NCBI GenBank assembly: GCA_003447545.1
Contig: DLYX01000025.1
Location: forward strand, 1 to 7,759
Source of the DNA: Deltaproteobacteria bacterium
Lineage (GTDB): Bacteria > Desulfobacterota > Binatia > UBA12015
Direction of reading: 5' to 3'
Length of the DNA: 7,759 nt
This document shows positions 1 to 6,926 of the stretch, one piece after another (position 1 is the first letter of the stretch; each line of letters opens with the position of its first letter). Below the pieces are notes generated by a model. The model was given only the letters and a program-made list of their open reading frames with translations, was not told the DNA's origin and did not search any database. The translations under genes were made by a program, and so were the position numbers.

Positions 1-10
1 TGAGTGCTCC

Positions 11-1204
11 GTGCTCCTGATCACGGTCAAGCACCGGAGCATGTTGGATATTATTTCCAACGAGTACCGCAGTCTCATCGACACGCTCCCCGATTTGGTG
101 ATCGTCCACGACGAATTGGGCACGATCCTGTTCGCCAATACTGTCGCCTCACAAGTTCTCGACATTTCCATCGCCAATCTCGTGGGAACCAACGTACTCG
201 ACCTCTTGTCCCCCGAAGAACTGATTGCCGCGCGTCAACGCGGGAAGGATCGTCTGAAAACCGGGGCCGATAAATTTTTTGGCTACCAACTGCGCCGGCA
301 AACAGCCGAGGGTGAGGCCATCGACCTTGATATTCGCTCGATGCCCTTTTGGAAGGACGGCGTGCGTGACCTCGTCCTCGTCGTCGGGAAAAATGCGACG
401 CCAGACGAGAGCCGGCAGATCCGCCTCGAAACCGCCCGCCTGCGAACCGAAGCGGATAGTGCATCCAAGAGTGCGGTGCTTGCCCAGACCAGCCACGAGA
501 TACGGACGCCTCTGAACATCGTATTCGGCATGATCGATATGGCCCTCGATCAGACCATTTCCCCAACCGCGAGCGGGTACCTTACCATGGCCCGCTCGGC
601 CGCGCGGACCCTGCTCTCGCTGCTCGATGATTTTCTCGAATTCTCGAAGCTGGAGGCGGGCAAGCTTACTCTCCGGGAATCCTTCTTCTCGCCGGAAGAA
701 GTCATCCGAGAGGCCTGCGCTGGGCTCGAACTACTGGCCAAAGAAAAAGACCTGCACCTGCGTCTGGTGATCGATGCCAAGCTACCCCCACGGCTATTCG
801 GAGATGCTGGCCGACTCCGCCAGATCATCGCCAACCTGACAACCAACGCCATCAAATACACCGAGAGCGGGACCATTCGCGTCAAGGTCGGACTCGCCAG
901 CAGGGACAACGATCGCTGCAATTTGCACCTGCGGATCGCCGACACCGGTTGCGGCATCTCTCCGCAGGCACTCCCGTTTCTCTTTCAACCCTTCTACCAG
1001 ATCAATCAGGAAACCGAGGGAAGCGGACTGGGGCTCGCCATCGTGAAAGAATTGGTCGAACTCCTCGGTGGCCGGGTCTGGGTGGAGAGCGTCGAAGGCA
1101 GGGGTAGCGAGTTCCACTTCACGGCAGAATTCAGGTTCGATGCGGCCACGACATCACCCGAGACTGGGCATCCGCTTGCACCCGCCCTCGACGACTCGCC
1201 ATAA
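11..1204 (+). CDS. PAS-domain sensor histidine kinase, soluble
   Basis: Cytoplasmic two-component sensor kinase predicted to autophosphorylate a histidine in response to a PAS-sensed signal. Numbering from GTG 11: a PAS domain spans about residues 18-130. A short helical linker leads to the HisKA domain with the H-box SHEIRTPLN, phospho-acceptor His162. The HATPase domain follows, with an N-box (NLTTNAIKYT, Asn275/Asn279), G1 box DTGCGIS (Asp311), F-box FLFQPF and G2 box GSGLGLAIV (about 338-345). These are the complete catalytic motifs. I see no transmembrane segment, no signal peptide and no C-terminal receiver domain. The start is uncertain. The frame is open to the left edge, GTG 11 and ATG 41 both lack a well-spaced Shine-Dalgarno (GGAG at 36-39 is only 1 nt before ATG 41), and the residues before ATG 41 resemble the end of another PAS strand, so the gene may begin outside the window. 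The kinase call is very secure; the signal and partner are unknown. Confidence 0.93.
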   Translation: MLLITVKHRSMLDIISNEYRSLIDTLPDLVIVHDELGTILFANTVASQVLDISIANLVGTNVLDLLSPEELIAARQRGKDRLKTGADKFFGYQLRRQTAEGEAIDLDIRSMPFWKDGVRDLVLVVGKNATPDESRQIRLETARLRTEADSASKSAVLAQTSHEIRTPLNIVFGMIDMALDQTISPTASGYLTMARSAARTLLSLLDDFLEFSKLEAGKLTLRESFFSPEEVIREACAGLELLAKEKDLHLRLVIDAKLPPRLFGDAGRLRQIIANLTTNAIKYTESGTIRVKVGLASRDNDRCNLHLRIADTGCGISPQALPFLFQPFYQINQETEGSGLGLAIVKELVELLGGRVWVESVEGRGSEFHFTAEFRFDAATTSPETGHPLAPALDDSP

Positions 1205-1231
1205 GGGCCGGACATCCGCTACAGATTGGCC

Positions 1232-3190
1232 ATGCCCAGCCTTGACTCCTTGCCGGCAGCCCGAGACCCGCGCGACTCGCGCGATCTGAAATCCGGCACC
1301 ATTATTTCCGATCGCAACGGTTACTACGACAGCCAGAACATCGTGGCCGTCGAGGTCGCCGATCAGCAACATCCGACTCTTTCGGTCGTGCTTCACCATT
1401 CGGAAAATCGCGAGGGCGGCCCGGGCTTGCGGCTCTTCGGCTCGCGGAGCTTCGATCAGGGAAGAAGCTGGACGCCGCTCGCTGCGATCGAGCCTGACCC
1501 CGAGCGCCAATCGCACGACGGCTACCAACTCGTCCAACGGCGTCCGGGACGACCCGACCGCATCTTCGTTTTCTACGGCTGCAACTTCGGGGCGCACCCC
1601 GCGGGCAAAACCCTCTCTCGCACCGATATGCAGCTGGACGAAGGATACTATTTCCGCTTTTCCGACGATGCCGGTGCGAGTTGGAGCCACCAGCGCGGCG
1701 TCGTCCCCGTGCGACGCACCCGGATTGACCGTGCCAACCCGTGGGAAGGCCGCACGATGGGGATGTTCCTCTGCGACAAGCCATCGATCATCGATGGCGC
1801 GGTCTATATGGCCTTCCAGAAAACCCCCGATGGGGCTGGCGAAACGGCTCACTCGGAGGTTTTTTTCCTTTGCAGCAAGGACTTCCTGCACTGCGAGGAT
1901 CCCACCACGGCAACCTGGAAGACTCTACCCGAGGGCGATGCCGGCCTATGCGCTCCCGGCGGAGCGCTTGCGCTGGGCGAAGAACCCCATGTGCTCTCGG
2001 TGGGAAAAATTCCGGGCCGTCTCTTTTCTCTGTGGCGCACCGAGACGGGAAAATTGGCGGCCTCCTATTCGAGCGACAGCGGCAAGCATTGGGAGCCCAG
2101 CTTCTGGTTGAACTTTGACGGTAAACCCCGGCCGCAAAGTCCATCGGGATATTTACGCAACCCGCGTGGTGCGATCACGCCCTGCGAACTCCGCACGCCA
2201 TCGGCAACCGCAGGCAGCGAATACGCGCTCCTTTACTATAATAATGGCCGCACCGAACGGTCGGGATATTGTGGCCGACGCGTTTTATGGTTGACCACAG
2301 GGCGCTCGACCGACGACGGCCATATCTGCTGGCATCAACCGGAAATCGTCCTTTGGTGGGATGGGCCCGGCTACGAGGAACGTGACGACTGGAACGAGGA
2401 ATGGTCCATCGTTGACGGCCCGGGATATGCCGATTGGCTCGAAGACCAGCATGGCCGTCTATCCTTTGTGCAGTCCAACAAACTCGGCGTCCGCTACCAT
2501 ATTGTCGAGCCGCGCTTGTTGGAGTTGCTCCGACACCAGCCCGAACTCGAGGAGCTGCCCAAGGAAGCCAAATCTCTGGATGTCCAACCCGACTCGCCTG
2601 AATCAGGAGCAGCGTGCGCTGTCGTGGATGCGCCGGCGCTCGTCGACATCCGATCGCGCGGCGGCTTCACGATCATCCTGCAACTGCGCGGCAACCGAAA
2701 GAGCCTGCGACCGGGTGAATCAATCATCGAGGCCTGGTCCACCATCACGGCCGCTCGCGGCGAGGGACCGACCGAGAAGACCCTCACGCGGGGCTATGCG
2801 ATCCGCCTGACCGAAGATCTCGAAGTCGAGCTCCTCCTGCGTGACGGCTGCGGCGAAGACGTTCATCATGCCTCGAATGCGTCGGGACATCCCGAGATCT
2901 GGGACGAGCAGTCGCATACGATCGCTTTCATATGCGACGGAGGTCCGCGCATCCTCTCGACCGTCGTCGACGAGACCCTGGATGACGGCGGCCACACATC
3001 CCAAGGTTGGTCTTTTCTTCCGAAAATGCTCGGCGACCTCGGCGGTGACGAGCTGGTCCTGTGCGCCGCGTTCGGCGGCCAGCTGGAGAGACTTCTGGTG
3101 TACGACCGCCCGCTGACCACCAGCGAAGCGATCAGTGCCAGCCGCGCGCTAAGGAGTCCGGCTCCACTCAAACCCCGACCGACCTTGTAG
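1232..3190 (+). CDS. Sialidase-like (BNR/Asp-box) beta-propeller protein with C-terminal LamG/ConA-like domain
   Basis: Likely a glycan-binding or glycan-cleaving protein of the sialidase superfamily. Numbering from ATG 1232 (652 aa), three consensus Asp-boxes (SxDxGxxW) are visible: SFDQGRSW at 73-80, SDDAGASW at 144-151 and SSDSGKHW at 280-287. A fourth with one extra residue (STDDGHICW) starts at about 359. Asp-boxes mark six-bladed sialidase propellers, here covering about residues 20-430. Residues about 465-640 resemble a LamG/concanavalin-like jelly roll: HTIAFICDGGPRIL, then GQLERLLVYDRPLTTSEAI near the end, a pattern common in LamG-3 domains. No FRIP-type motif is seen and I could not place the sialidase arginine triad, so enzyme activity is unproven. 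No signal peptide is apparent, which is odd for this fold. TTG 1226 is an alternative start; neither start has a clear Shine-Dalgarno. It follows the kinase by 27 nt in the same frame, suggesting one transcript and possibly reinitiation. Confidence 0.8.
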   Translation: MPSLDSLPAARDPRDSRDLKSGTIISDRNGYYDSQNIVAVEVADQQHPTLSVVLHHSENREGGPGLRLFGSRSFDQGRSWTPLAAIEPDPERQSHDGYQLVQRRPGRPDRIFVFYGCNFGAHPAGKTLSRTDMQLDEGYYFRFSDDAGASWSHQRGVVPVRRTRIDRANPWEGRTMGMFLCDKPSIIDGAVYMAFQKTPDGAGETAHSEVFFLCSKDFLHCEDPTTATWKTLPEGDAGLCAPGGALALGEEPHVLSVGKIPGRLFSLWRTETGKLAASYSSDSGKHWEPSFWLNFDGKPRPQSPSGYLRNPRGAITPCELRTPSATAGSEYALLYYNNGRTERSGYCGRRVLWLTTGRSTDDGHICWHQPEIVLWWDGPGYEERDDWNEEWSIVDGPGYADWLEDQHGRLSFVQSNKLGVRYHIVEPRLLELLRHQPELEELPKEAKSLDVQPDSPESGAACAVVDAPALVDIRSRGGFTIILQLRGNRKSLRPGESIIEAWSTITAARGEGPTEKTLTRGYAIRLTEDLEVELLLRDGCGEDVHHASNASGHPEIWDEQSHTIAFICDGGPRILSTVVDETLDDGGHTSQGWSFLPKMLGDLGGDELVLCAAFGGQLERLLVYDRPLTTSEAISASRALRSPAPLKPRPTL

Positions 3191-3234
3191 ATTCTCGTCG
3201 CAAGAGCAGGTGCAAGCCACCCCGAAGTTACGCT

Positions 3235-3244
3235 AGGGTGAGAG
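3235..3244 (+). promoter_or_regulatory. Ribosome binding site of the alpha/beta hydrolase gene
   Basis: AGGGTGAGAG sits directly ahead of ATG 3246. Its GGTGA core matches the part of the Shine-Dalgarno consensus that pairs with the 16S rRNA 3' end, and it supports ATG 3246 as the start. The gap to the preceding stop codon is only 55 nt and contains no convincing terminator. Confidence 0.5.
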
Positions 3245-3245
3245 A

Positions 3246-4148
3246 ATGCCAAGTCCCGAATTCACAGCCGTCCTCGCCCTGATGGGCGATGCCTCGCCCT
3301 TTGCCCCTGGTGCCGAAGTGTCTGTTCTCCGCGAGGGCATGGAAGCCATGATGGGTGCCATGCCAGCGCCCGCCGGCATGAAGGCCGAACCCATCAGCGC
3401 CGGCGGTGTTCCCGCAGAATGGATTTCATTTACCGACAGCGACACTTCCCGCGCCCTGCTCTATTTGCATGGCGGCGGCTATGTGATCGGATCGATCGCG
3501 ACCCATCGAGCGCTCGCGGGACGCCTCGCACGTGAGCTTGGCTGCCGTGTGCTGATCCTTGACTACCGACTCGCCCCCGAAAATCCGCACCCCGCCGCAG
3601 TCGAGGATGCTTTGGCGGCCTGCCGATTCCTGCGCGACAGCGGCATTGCCCCTGACAAGACCGTCATCGCCGGCGACTCAGCAGGCGGTGGTCTGACGGT
3701 CGCGACGCTATTGGCGCTGCGCGATGCCGGAGAACCTCTACCGGCGGCAGCCGCGGGCCTCTCCGCATGGCTGGACCTCGCGGGTACCGGTCCCTCGAAT
3801 ACCGAAAAGGCCGCGGTCGACCCCGTGGTCACCATGGAGGGTCTGCTTGAGATGGCCGGTTGGTATCTCGGCGAACAAGCGGCCTCGGACACCCCTACCG
3901 CATCACCCCTTTACGCTGACCCATCTGGCCTGCCGCCGCTCCTGCTGCAGGTGGGCGAGGCGGAAGTCCTCCGGGATGATTCCACCCGCTTTGCGGCAAA
4001 GGCCAAGGAGGCCGGCGTTTCCGTGCAGCTCGAAGTCTGGCCCGACATGGTCCATGTCTGGCACGCCTTCGGTGATGATGTCCCGGAGTCACGCGACGCG
4101 GTTGCCGGTCTCGCGCAGTTCCTCAACAAGCACGTGTCGACAAGCTAG
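3246..4148 (+). CDS. Alpha/beta hydrolase, HSL family (fold-3, family IV esterase/lipase)
   Basis: Predicted cytoplasmic carboxylesterase acting on short-chain or small lactone esters. The 300-residue length is typical of bacterial hormone-sensitive-lipase-like enzymes. Visible motifs are the oxyanion-hole HGGG at 75-78 (LHGGGYVIGS), the HSL segment DYRLAPENPHPAAVEDA at 106-122, the nucleophile elbow GDSAGG with Ser145, and DMVHVWHAF near the C-terminus with candidate catalytic His270. The acid lies in VGEAEVLRDD. By alignment from memory with family motifs of the DPLRDE type, Glu240 takes the place of the usual Asp, with Asp244/Asp245 as alternatives. The N-terminal 60 residues would form the cap. 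There is no signal peptide. It may be the last gene of the kinase/sialidase-like transcript and converges with the papain-fold gene downstream. The substrate cannot be named. The family assignment is very secure. Confidence 0.95.
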   Translation: MPSPEFTAVLALMGDASPFAPGAEVSVLREGMEAMMGAMPAPAGMKAEPISAGGVPAEWISFTDSDTSRALLYLHGGGYVIGSIATHRALAGRLARELGCRVLILDYRLAPENPHPAAVEDALAACRFLRDSGIAPDKTVIAGDSAGGGLTVATLLALRDAGEPLPAAAAGLSAWLDLAGTGPSNTEKAAVDPVVTMEGLLEMAGWYLGEQAASDTPTASPLYADPSGLPPLLLQVGEAEVLRDDSTRFAAKAKEAGVSVQLEVWPDMVHVWHAFGDDVPESRDAVAGLAQFLNKHVSTS

Positions 4149-4192
4149 AAGCGAAACGCCGCCCAAAACGAAACTGCAGGAGGATTCCTTTC

Positions 4193-4217
4193 GCCGCGGA
4201 GATGGCGCTCCCGCGGC
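4193..4217. terminator. Possible bidirectional hairpin between convergent genes
   Basis: A perfect 7-bp GC-only inverted repeat, GCCGCGG at 4193-4199 and CCGCGGC at 4211-4217, encloses an 11-nt loop between two convergent genes. It ends one base before the stop codon of the - strand gene. Neither side has a T-run, so it is not a textbook intrinsic terminator; its position is the main argument. Confidence 0.3.
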
Positions 4218-5045
4218 CTACTCGGATTCAATCCAGCGCATCCGTCGGTAGTCAAACCCCTCGGCTCCGTCCACCGGCAGTTTCACGACCTCAAAATAAG
4301 GCGACAAATCAAAATCTCGTGGCGTTATGAGTTGCGACTTCTTATGCTCGAACAAACCCGAGTAGGGGCGCCGCCAGACCCGCAAGGGGGACCACGCACT
4401 CCGGGATTCCGGCGGTTCTTGCTCGAGAAGGTGAGGCAGGATCGGAAAGCCCACATCCTGAAAGGCCTGCGCAATCAAGCTCGAGCAAATCACCTCGTGG
4501 GTAAGTTCGCTGGTCGCCTCGAGCGCCTTGCGACGGAATCGTGCCGGAATCAATTCCACCGGAAATAGATAACGCGCCAACTCGAAGACTTGCCGCACAT
4601 TGTAGCGGGAGCCGAGCTGGCCGACCGTTTTGCCAACGACCGTTTCAAGGTCCTCCTGACGAAGTCCAACCGGGCGACAGATCCGCAGATTGAAACCGTC
4701 GTAGCGCGACAAGGGGCTCAGAGTCACACCTTCCCCAAGGACAGCCTCGATCAATAAATGGTTGTCGCCCGCCTCACGCGACGCGGCGACTCCAGGAGGG
4801 AGGCTCTCCGGGAGCCCCTTTACCGGCGAGCCCAAATAGAGCGCGGCATGAGACCAGGAGCTTTGGGTCAGAAATTTGATCACCTCACTGACCCGCTGAT
4901 TACCCTCCACCAGCAGCACATCGCCGCGACGCAAGGTGCGTCGGAGCATCTCGGGATTGACCGGCGGACCCGAGGCTTCTCCTTCGCGAGGTCGGGTCAG
5001 GTAAGCTGCTCCCCAACCAAAAGCCTTCGCGCGCAGCCAATTCAC
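4218..5045 (-). CDS. YiiX/YebB-like permuted NlpC/P60 (papain-fold) cysteine hydrolase
   Basis: A 275-residue member of the circularly permuted NlpC/P60 superfamily (YiiX, YaeF and LRAT are relatives), in which the histidine precedes the cysteine. The fold starts with RRGDVLLVEG (about 39-48), followed by a helix and WSHAALYLG with catalytic His66. HLLIEAVLGEGV follows with Glu100, probably the third polar residue. The nucleophile is in EVICSSLIAQAF, Cys187. All three expected positions are filled, so an active enzyme is likely. Relatives are thought to act on peptide/amide or lipid acyl bonds, and the substrate here is unknown. There is no classical signal peptide; the hydrophobic, aromatic stretch AFGWGAAYL at 8-16 might contact a membrane (inference). 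GTG 5045 is chosen because a strong Shine-Dalgarno precedes it. It lies 127 nt downstream of the ABC-F gene on the same strand, so co-transcription is possible but not certain. Confidence 0.88.
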   Translation of the reverse strand: MNWLRAKAFGWGAAYLTRPREGEASGPPVNPEMLRRTLRRGDVLLVEGNQRVSEVIKFLTQSSWSHAALYLGSPVKGLPESLPPGVAASREAGDNHLLIEAVLGEGVTLSPLSRYDGFNLRICRPVGLRQEDLETVVGKTVGQLGSRYNVRQVFELARYLFPVELIPARFRRKALEATSELTHEVICSSLIAQAFQDVGFPILPHLLEQEPPESRSAWSPLRVWRRPYSGLFEHKKSQLITPRDFDLSPYFEVVKLPVDGAEGFDYRRMRWIESE

Positions 5046-5048
5046 CTA

Positions 5049-5055
5049 CTTCCTT
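5049..5055 (-). promoter_or_regulatory. Strong Shine-Dalgarno fixing a GTG start
   Basis: On the - strand AAGGAAG lies just ahead of GTG 5045, with the AAGGA core 5 nt from the start codon. It is the best reason to accept a GTG rather than an internal start for the papain-fold protein. Confidence 0.65.
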
Positions 5056-5172
5056 TATTGGCCTCTCCGTTCATTCACAAGATCAGCGACAACGGGCTTG
5101 GCGCCGACATCTGGCCGCCGGAAGGCTCTCTGAACAGAGCGAAATCGGACCAAGTTGGCAGTGTTACCGGAC

Positions 5173-6783
5173 TCAGGCAGCGAGCCCGCGCCGTGCACGG
5201 CGGTCGGCATTCGCGAGGTAGGCCTCGTAACCCATATTGAGATCGAAGAATTCGGTGCCGTCGAGTTCGATGACTCTGCTTGCGAGCGACTGGACGAATT
5301 GGACATCGTGGCTGGCGAAGACCATGGTCCCGTCGAACTTCAGGAGGCCATTATTCAAGGCAGTGATCGATTCGAGATCAAGATGATTCGTCGGTCCGTC
5401 GAGCACCATCACGTTCGGCGCCTGCAGCATGATACTCGCCAGCATACAGCGGACTTTCTCGCCGCCCGAAAGAACGCGGGCACTCTTCTCCACCTCGTCG
5501 CCACTGAAGAGCATCCGACCCAGGAAGCTCCTGACGAAATTCTCCTCCTGATTCTCGGTGAACTGGCGCAACCAGTTGGTCAGATTGAGATCGGTATCAA
5601 AGAACTGCGTATTATCTTTCGGAAAACAGCCCAGATTGACGGTGTGGCCGCGTTTCACTTCGCCCGCGTCGGGCTCGCGCATTCCCGCGAGTACTTCGAG
5701 AAGCCCCGTCACCGCCAAATCACTGCCGACGATCGCGATCCGCTCGCCCTTGCTCGCCGTGAAGCTCAAATCCGTGAACAAAGGCTCTCCATCAACGGAG
5801 AGGCTGATCTTGTCGATCGCCAGAACCTCTTTCCCGAGCGGCTTTTCGCCCGACGGAAATTCCACCCAGGGATATTTTCGGGATGACGGCTTGATCTCGT
5901 CGAGCGTGATCTTGTCGAGCAGGGACTTCCGAGAGGTCGCCTGACGCGACTTCGATGCGTTGGCACTGAAGCGCTGGATAAACGCCTGCAGCTCCTTGAT
6001 CTTGTCCTCTTTCTTCTGGTTCGCCTGCCGACGCTGATGCAGAGCCATTTGGCTCGCCTCGTACCAGAAACTGTAGTTCCCGGTATAAATCTCGACTTTT
6101 TGGTAATCGATATCTGCGATGTGAGTGCAGATACGATCGAGGAAGTGACGGTCGTGCGAGACGACAATTACGGTATTTTTGAACCCGTAGAGAAACTCTT
6201 CCAGCCACAAGATCGAGTCGACATCGAGGTGGTTGGTCGGCTCATCGAGCAGGAGAATATCGGGATCGCCGAAAAGAGCCTGCGCGAGCAGCACACGAAC
6301 CTTCTCGTTATCGGATAGATCCTTTACCAAACGACCGTGCCGCGCCTCCTCGATCCCCAACGAGTTCAGTAACTGGCCGGCGTCCGACTCCGCGTTCCAA
6401 CCATCGAGGTTACCAAACTCCTCTTCGAGTTCTCCGGCGCGAATCCCGTCTTCATCCGAGAAGTCCGGCTTCGCGTAAATCGCGTCTTTCTCGGCCATGA
6501 CCGTGGATAAACGTTGATGCCCCATGATGACCGCTTGCAGCGCTTCCACATCGTCGTACTCGAAGTGGTTCTGCTTGAGCATGCTCAACCGGAGGTTTCC
6601 CGGGACCGTCACGGCTCCCGAACTGGGCTCCTGCTCTCCCGACAAGCAGCGAAGAAAGGTGGACTTCCCCGCGCCATTGGCGCCGATCAGACCATAGCAA
6701 TTGCCCGGTACGAACTTGGCGTTCACATTCTCGAAGAGGATGCGCCCGTGAAAATCCAGGGTAAGTTTCTCGGCAAAGATCAT
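5173..6783 (-). CDS. ABC-F family ATPase (YkpA/YbiT type) with one degenerate ATP site
   Basis: Soluble tandem-ATPase of the ABC-F family; members bind the ribosomal E site and tune translation, and some confer antibiotic resistance. From ATG 6783 it is 536 aa, close to YbiT and YkpA, and it has no membrane domain. NBD1: Walker A GANGAGKS (34-41), signature LSDNE (156-160), Walker B DILLLDEPTNHLD (Glu181), switch His210. The interdomain PtIM linker, about 240-305, contains RFSANASKSRQATSR. NBD2: the Walker A position reads GSDLAVTG (353-360) with no lysine, the signature is a consensus LSGGE (438-442), Walker B reads VMVLDGPTNHLD with Gly463 replacing the catalytic Glu, and switch His492 is kept. 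Site NBD1-Walker/NBD2-signature is therefore intact, and the opposite site is degenerate in all three motifs. ATG 6783 is supported by an RBS and by family alignment. A 93-codon in-frame upstream extension is not credible. Overall resemblance is strongest to YkpA-type proteins (from memory). Confidence 0.95.
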   Translation of the reverse strand: MIFAEKLTLDFHGRILFENVNAKFVPGNCYGLIGANGAGKSTFLRCLSGEQEPSSGAVTVPGNLRLSMLKQNHFEYDDVEALQAVIMGHQRLSTVMAEKDAIYAKPDFSDEDGIRAGELEEEFGNLDGWNAESDAGQLLNSLGIEEARHGRLVKDLSDNEKVRVLLAQALFGDPDILLLDEPTNHLDVDSILWLEEFLYGFKNTVIVVSHDRHFLDRICTHIADIDYQKVEIYTGNYSFWYEASQMALHQRRQANQKKEDKIKELQAFIQRFSANASKSRQATSRKSLLDKITLDEIKPSSRKYPWVEFPSGEKPLGKEVLAIDKISLSVDGEPLFTDLSFTASKGERIAIVGSDLAVTGLLEVLAGMREPDAGEVKRGHTVNLGCFPKDNTQFFDTDLNLTNWLRQFTENQEENFVRSFLGRMLFSGDEVEKSARVLSGGEKVRCMLASIMLQAPNVMVLDGPTNHLDLESITALNNGLLKFDGTMVFASHDVQFVQSLASRVIELDGTEFFDLNMGYEAYLANADRRARRGLAA

Positions 6784-6791
6784 CAGTCGTT

Positions 6792-6797
6792 CTCCTC
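6792..6797 (-). promoter_or_regulatory. Ribosome binding site of the ABC-F gene
   Basis: GAGGAG on the - strand ends 8 nt before ATG 6783. It supports this start over the upstream in-frame candidates, which would add 93 residues unlike any ABC-F N-terminus. Confidence 0.7.
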
Positions 6798-6824
6798 GGG
6801 CACGCCGATGCTTAGTGCTGGAGA

Positions 6825-6844
6825 GCCCAGTTCTCAAGCTGGGC
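6825..6844. repeat. Inverted repeat in the ABC-F leader
   Basis: GCCCAG at 6825-6830 and CTGGGC at 6839-6844 form a perfect 6-bp stem with an 8-nt loop, centred about 51 nt upstream of the ABC-F start codon. It could be a leader hairpin or an operator. It lacks a following T-run and could be chance in GC-rich DNA. Confidence 0.3.
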
Positions 6845-6926
6845 ACAGAAAATTCACTGTTGGCGGGGCTTGCGAGAGCCGAGCTGAAAGCAATTCCAGG
6901 CCGAGCACCGCCGCACGGGATCCTTG

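Noticed and set aside
1154..1891. A 245-codon - strand open frame
   Set aside because: Antisense to the Asp-box propeller gene, with no motif or plausible ribosome binding site.
4178..4330. A 42-codon + strand ORF (ATG 4202) after an AGGAGG at 4178-4183
   Set aside because: The Shine-Dalgarno is 18 nt from the ATG, too far, and the ORF is antisense to the C-terminus of the papain-fold gene.
5125..5140. Inverted repeat GCTCT/AGAGC with a 6-nt loop downstream of the ABC-F stop
   Set aside because: Only 5 bp, no T-run on either strand; too weak to call a terminator.
5155..5886. A 243-codon + strand open frame
   Set aside because: It runs antisense to the ABC-F gene, has no recognisable domain, and mirrors the codon pattern of the real gene; long antisense frames are common in GC-rich DNA.
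5173..6783. NBD2 degeneracy of the ABC-F as a sequencing frameshift or pseudogene
   Set aside because: The frame is continuous, flanking NBD2 motifs (LSGGE, TNHLD, switch His) are intact, and the changes all fall in one composite site.
6845..6860. ACAG-N8-CTGT, resembling a LexA box
   Set aside because: The half-sites are in the opposite order to CTGT-N8-ACAG, and the pairing inside is poor.
6861..6874. Sigma-54-like TTGGC...TTGC sequence
   Set aside because: The GG and GC dinucleotides are 8 nt apart instead of the required 10.
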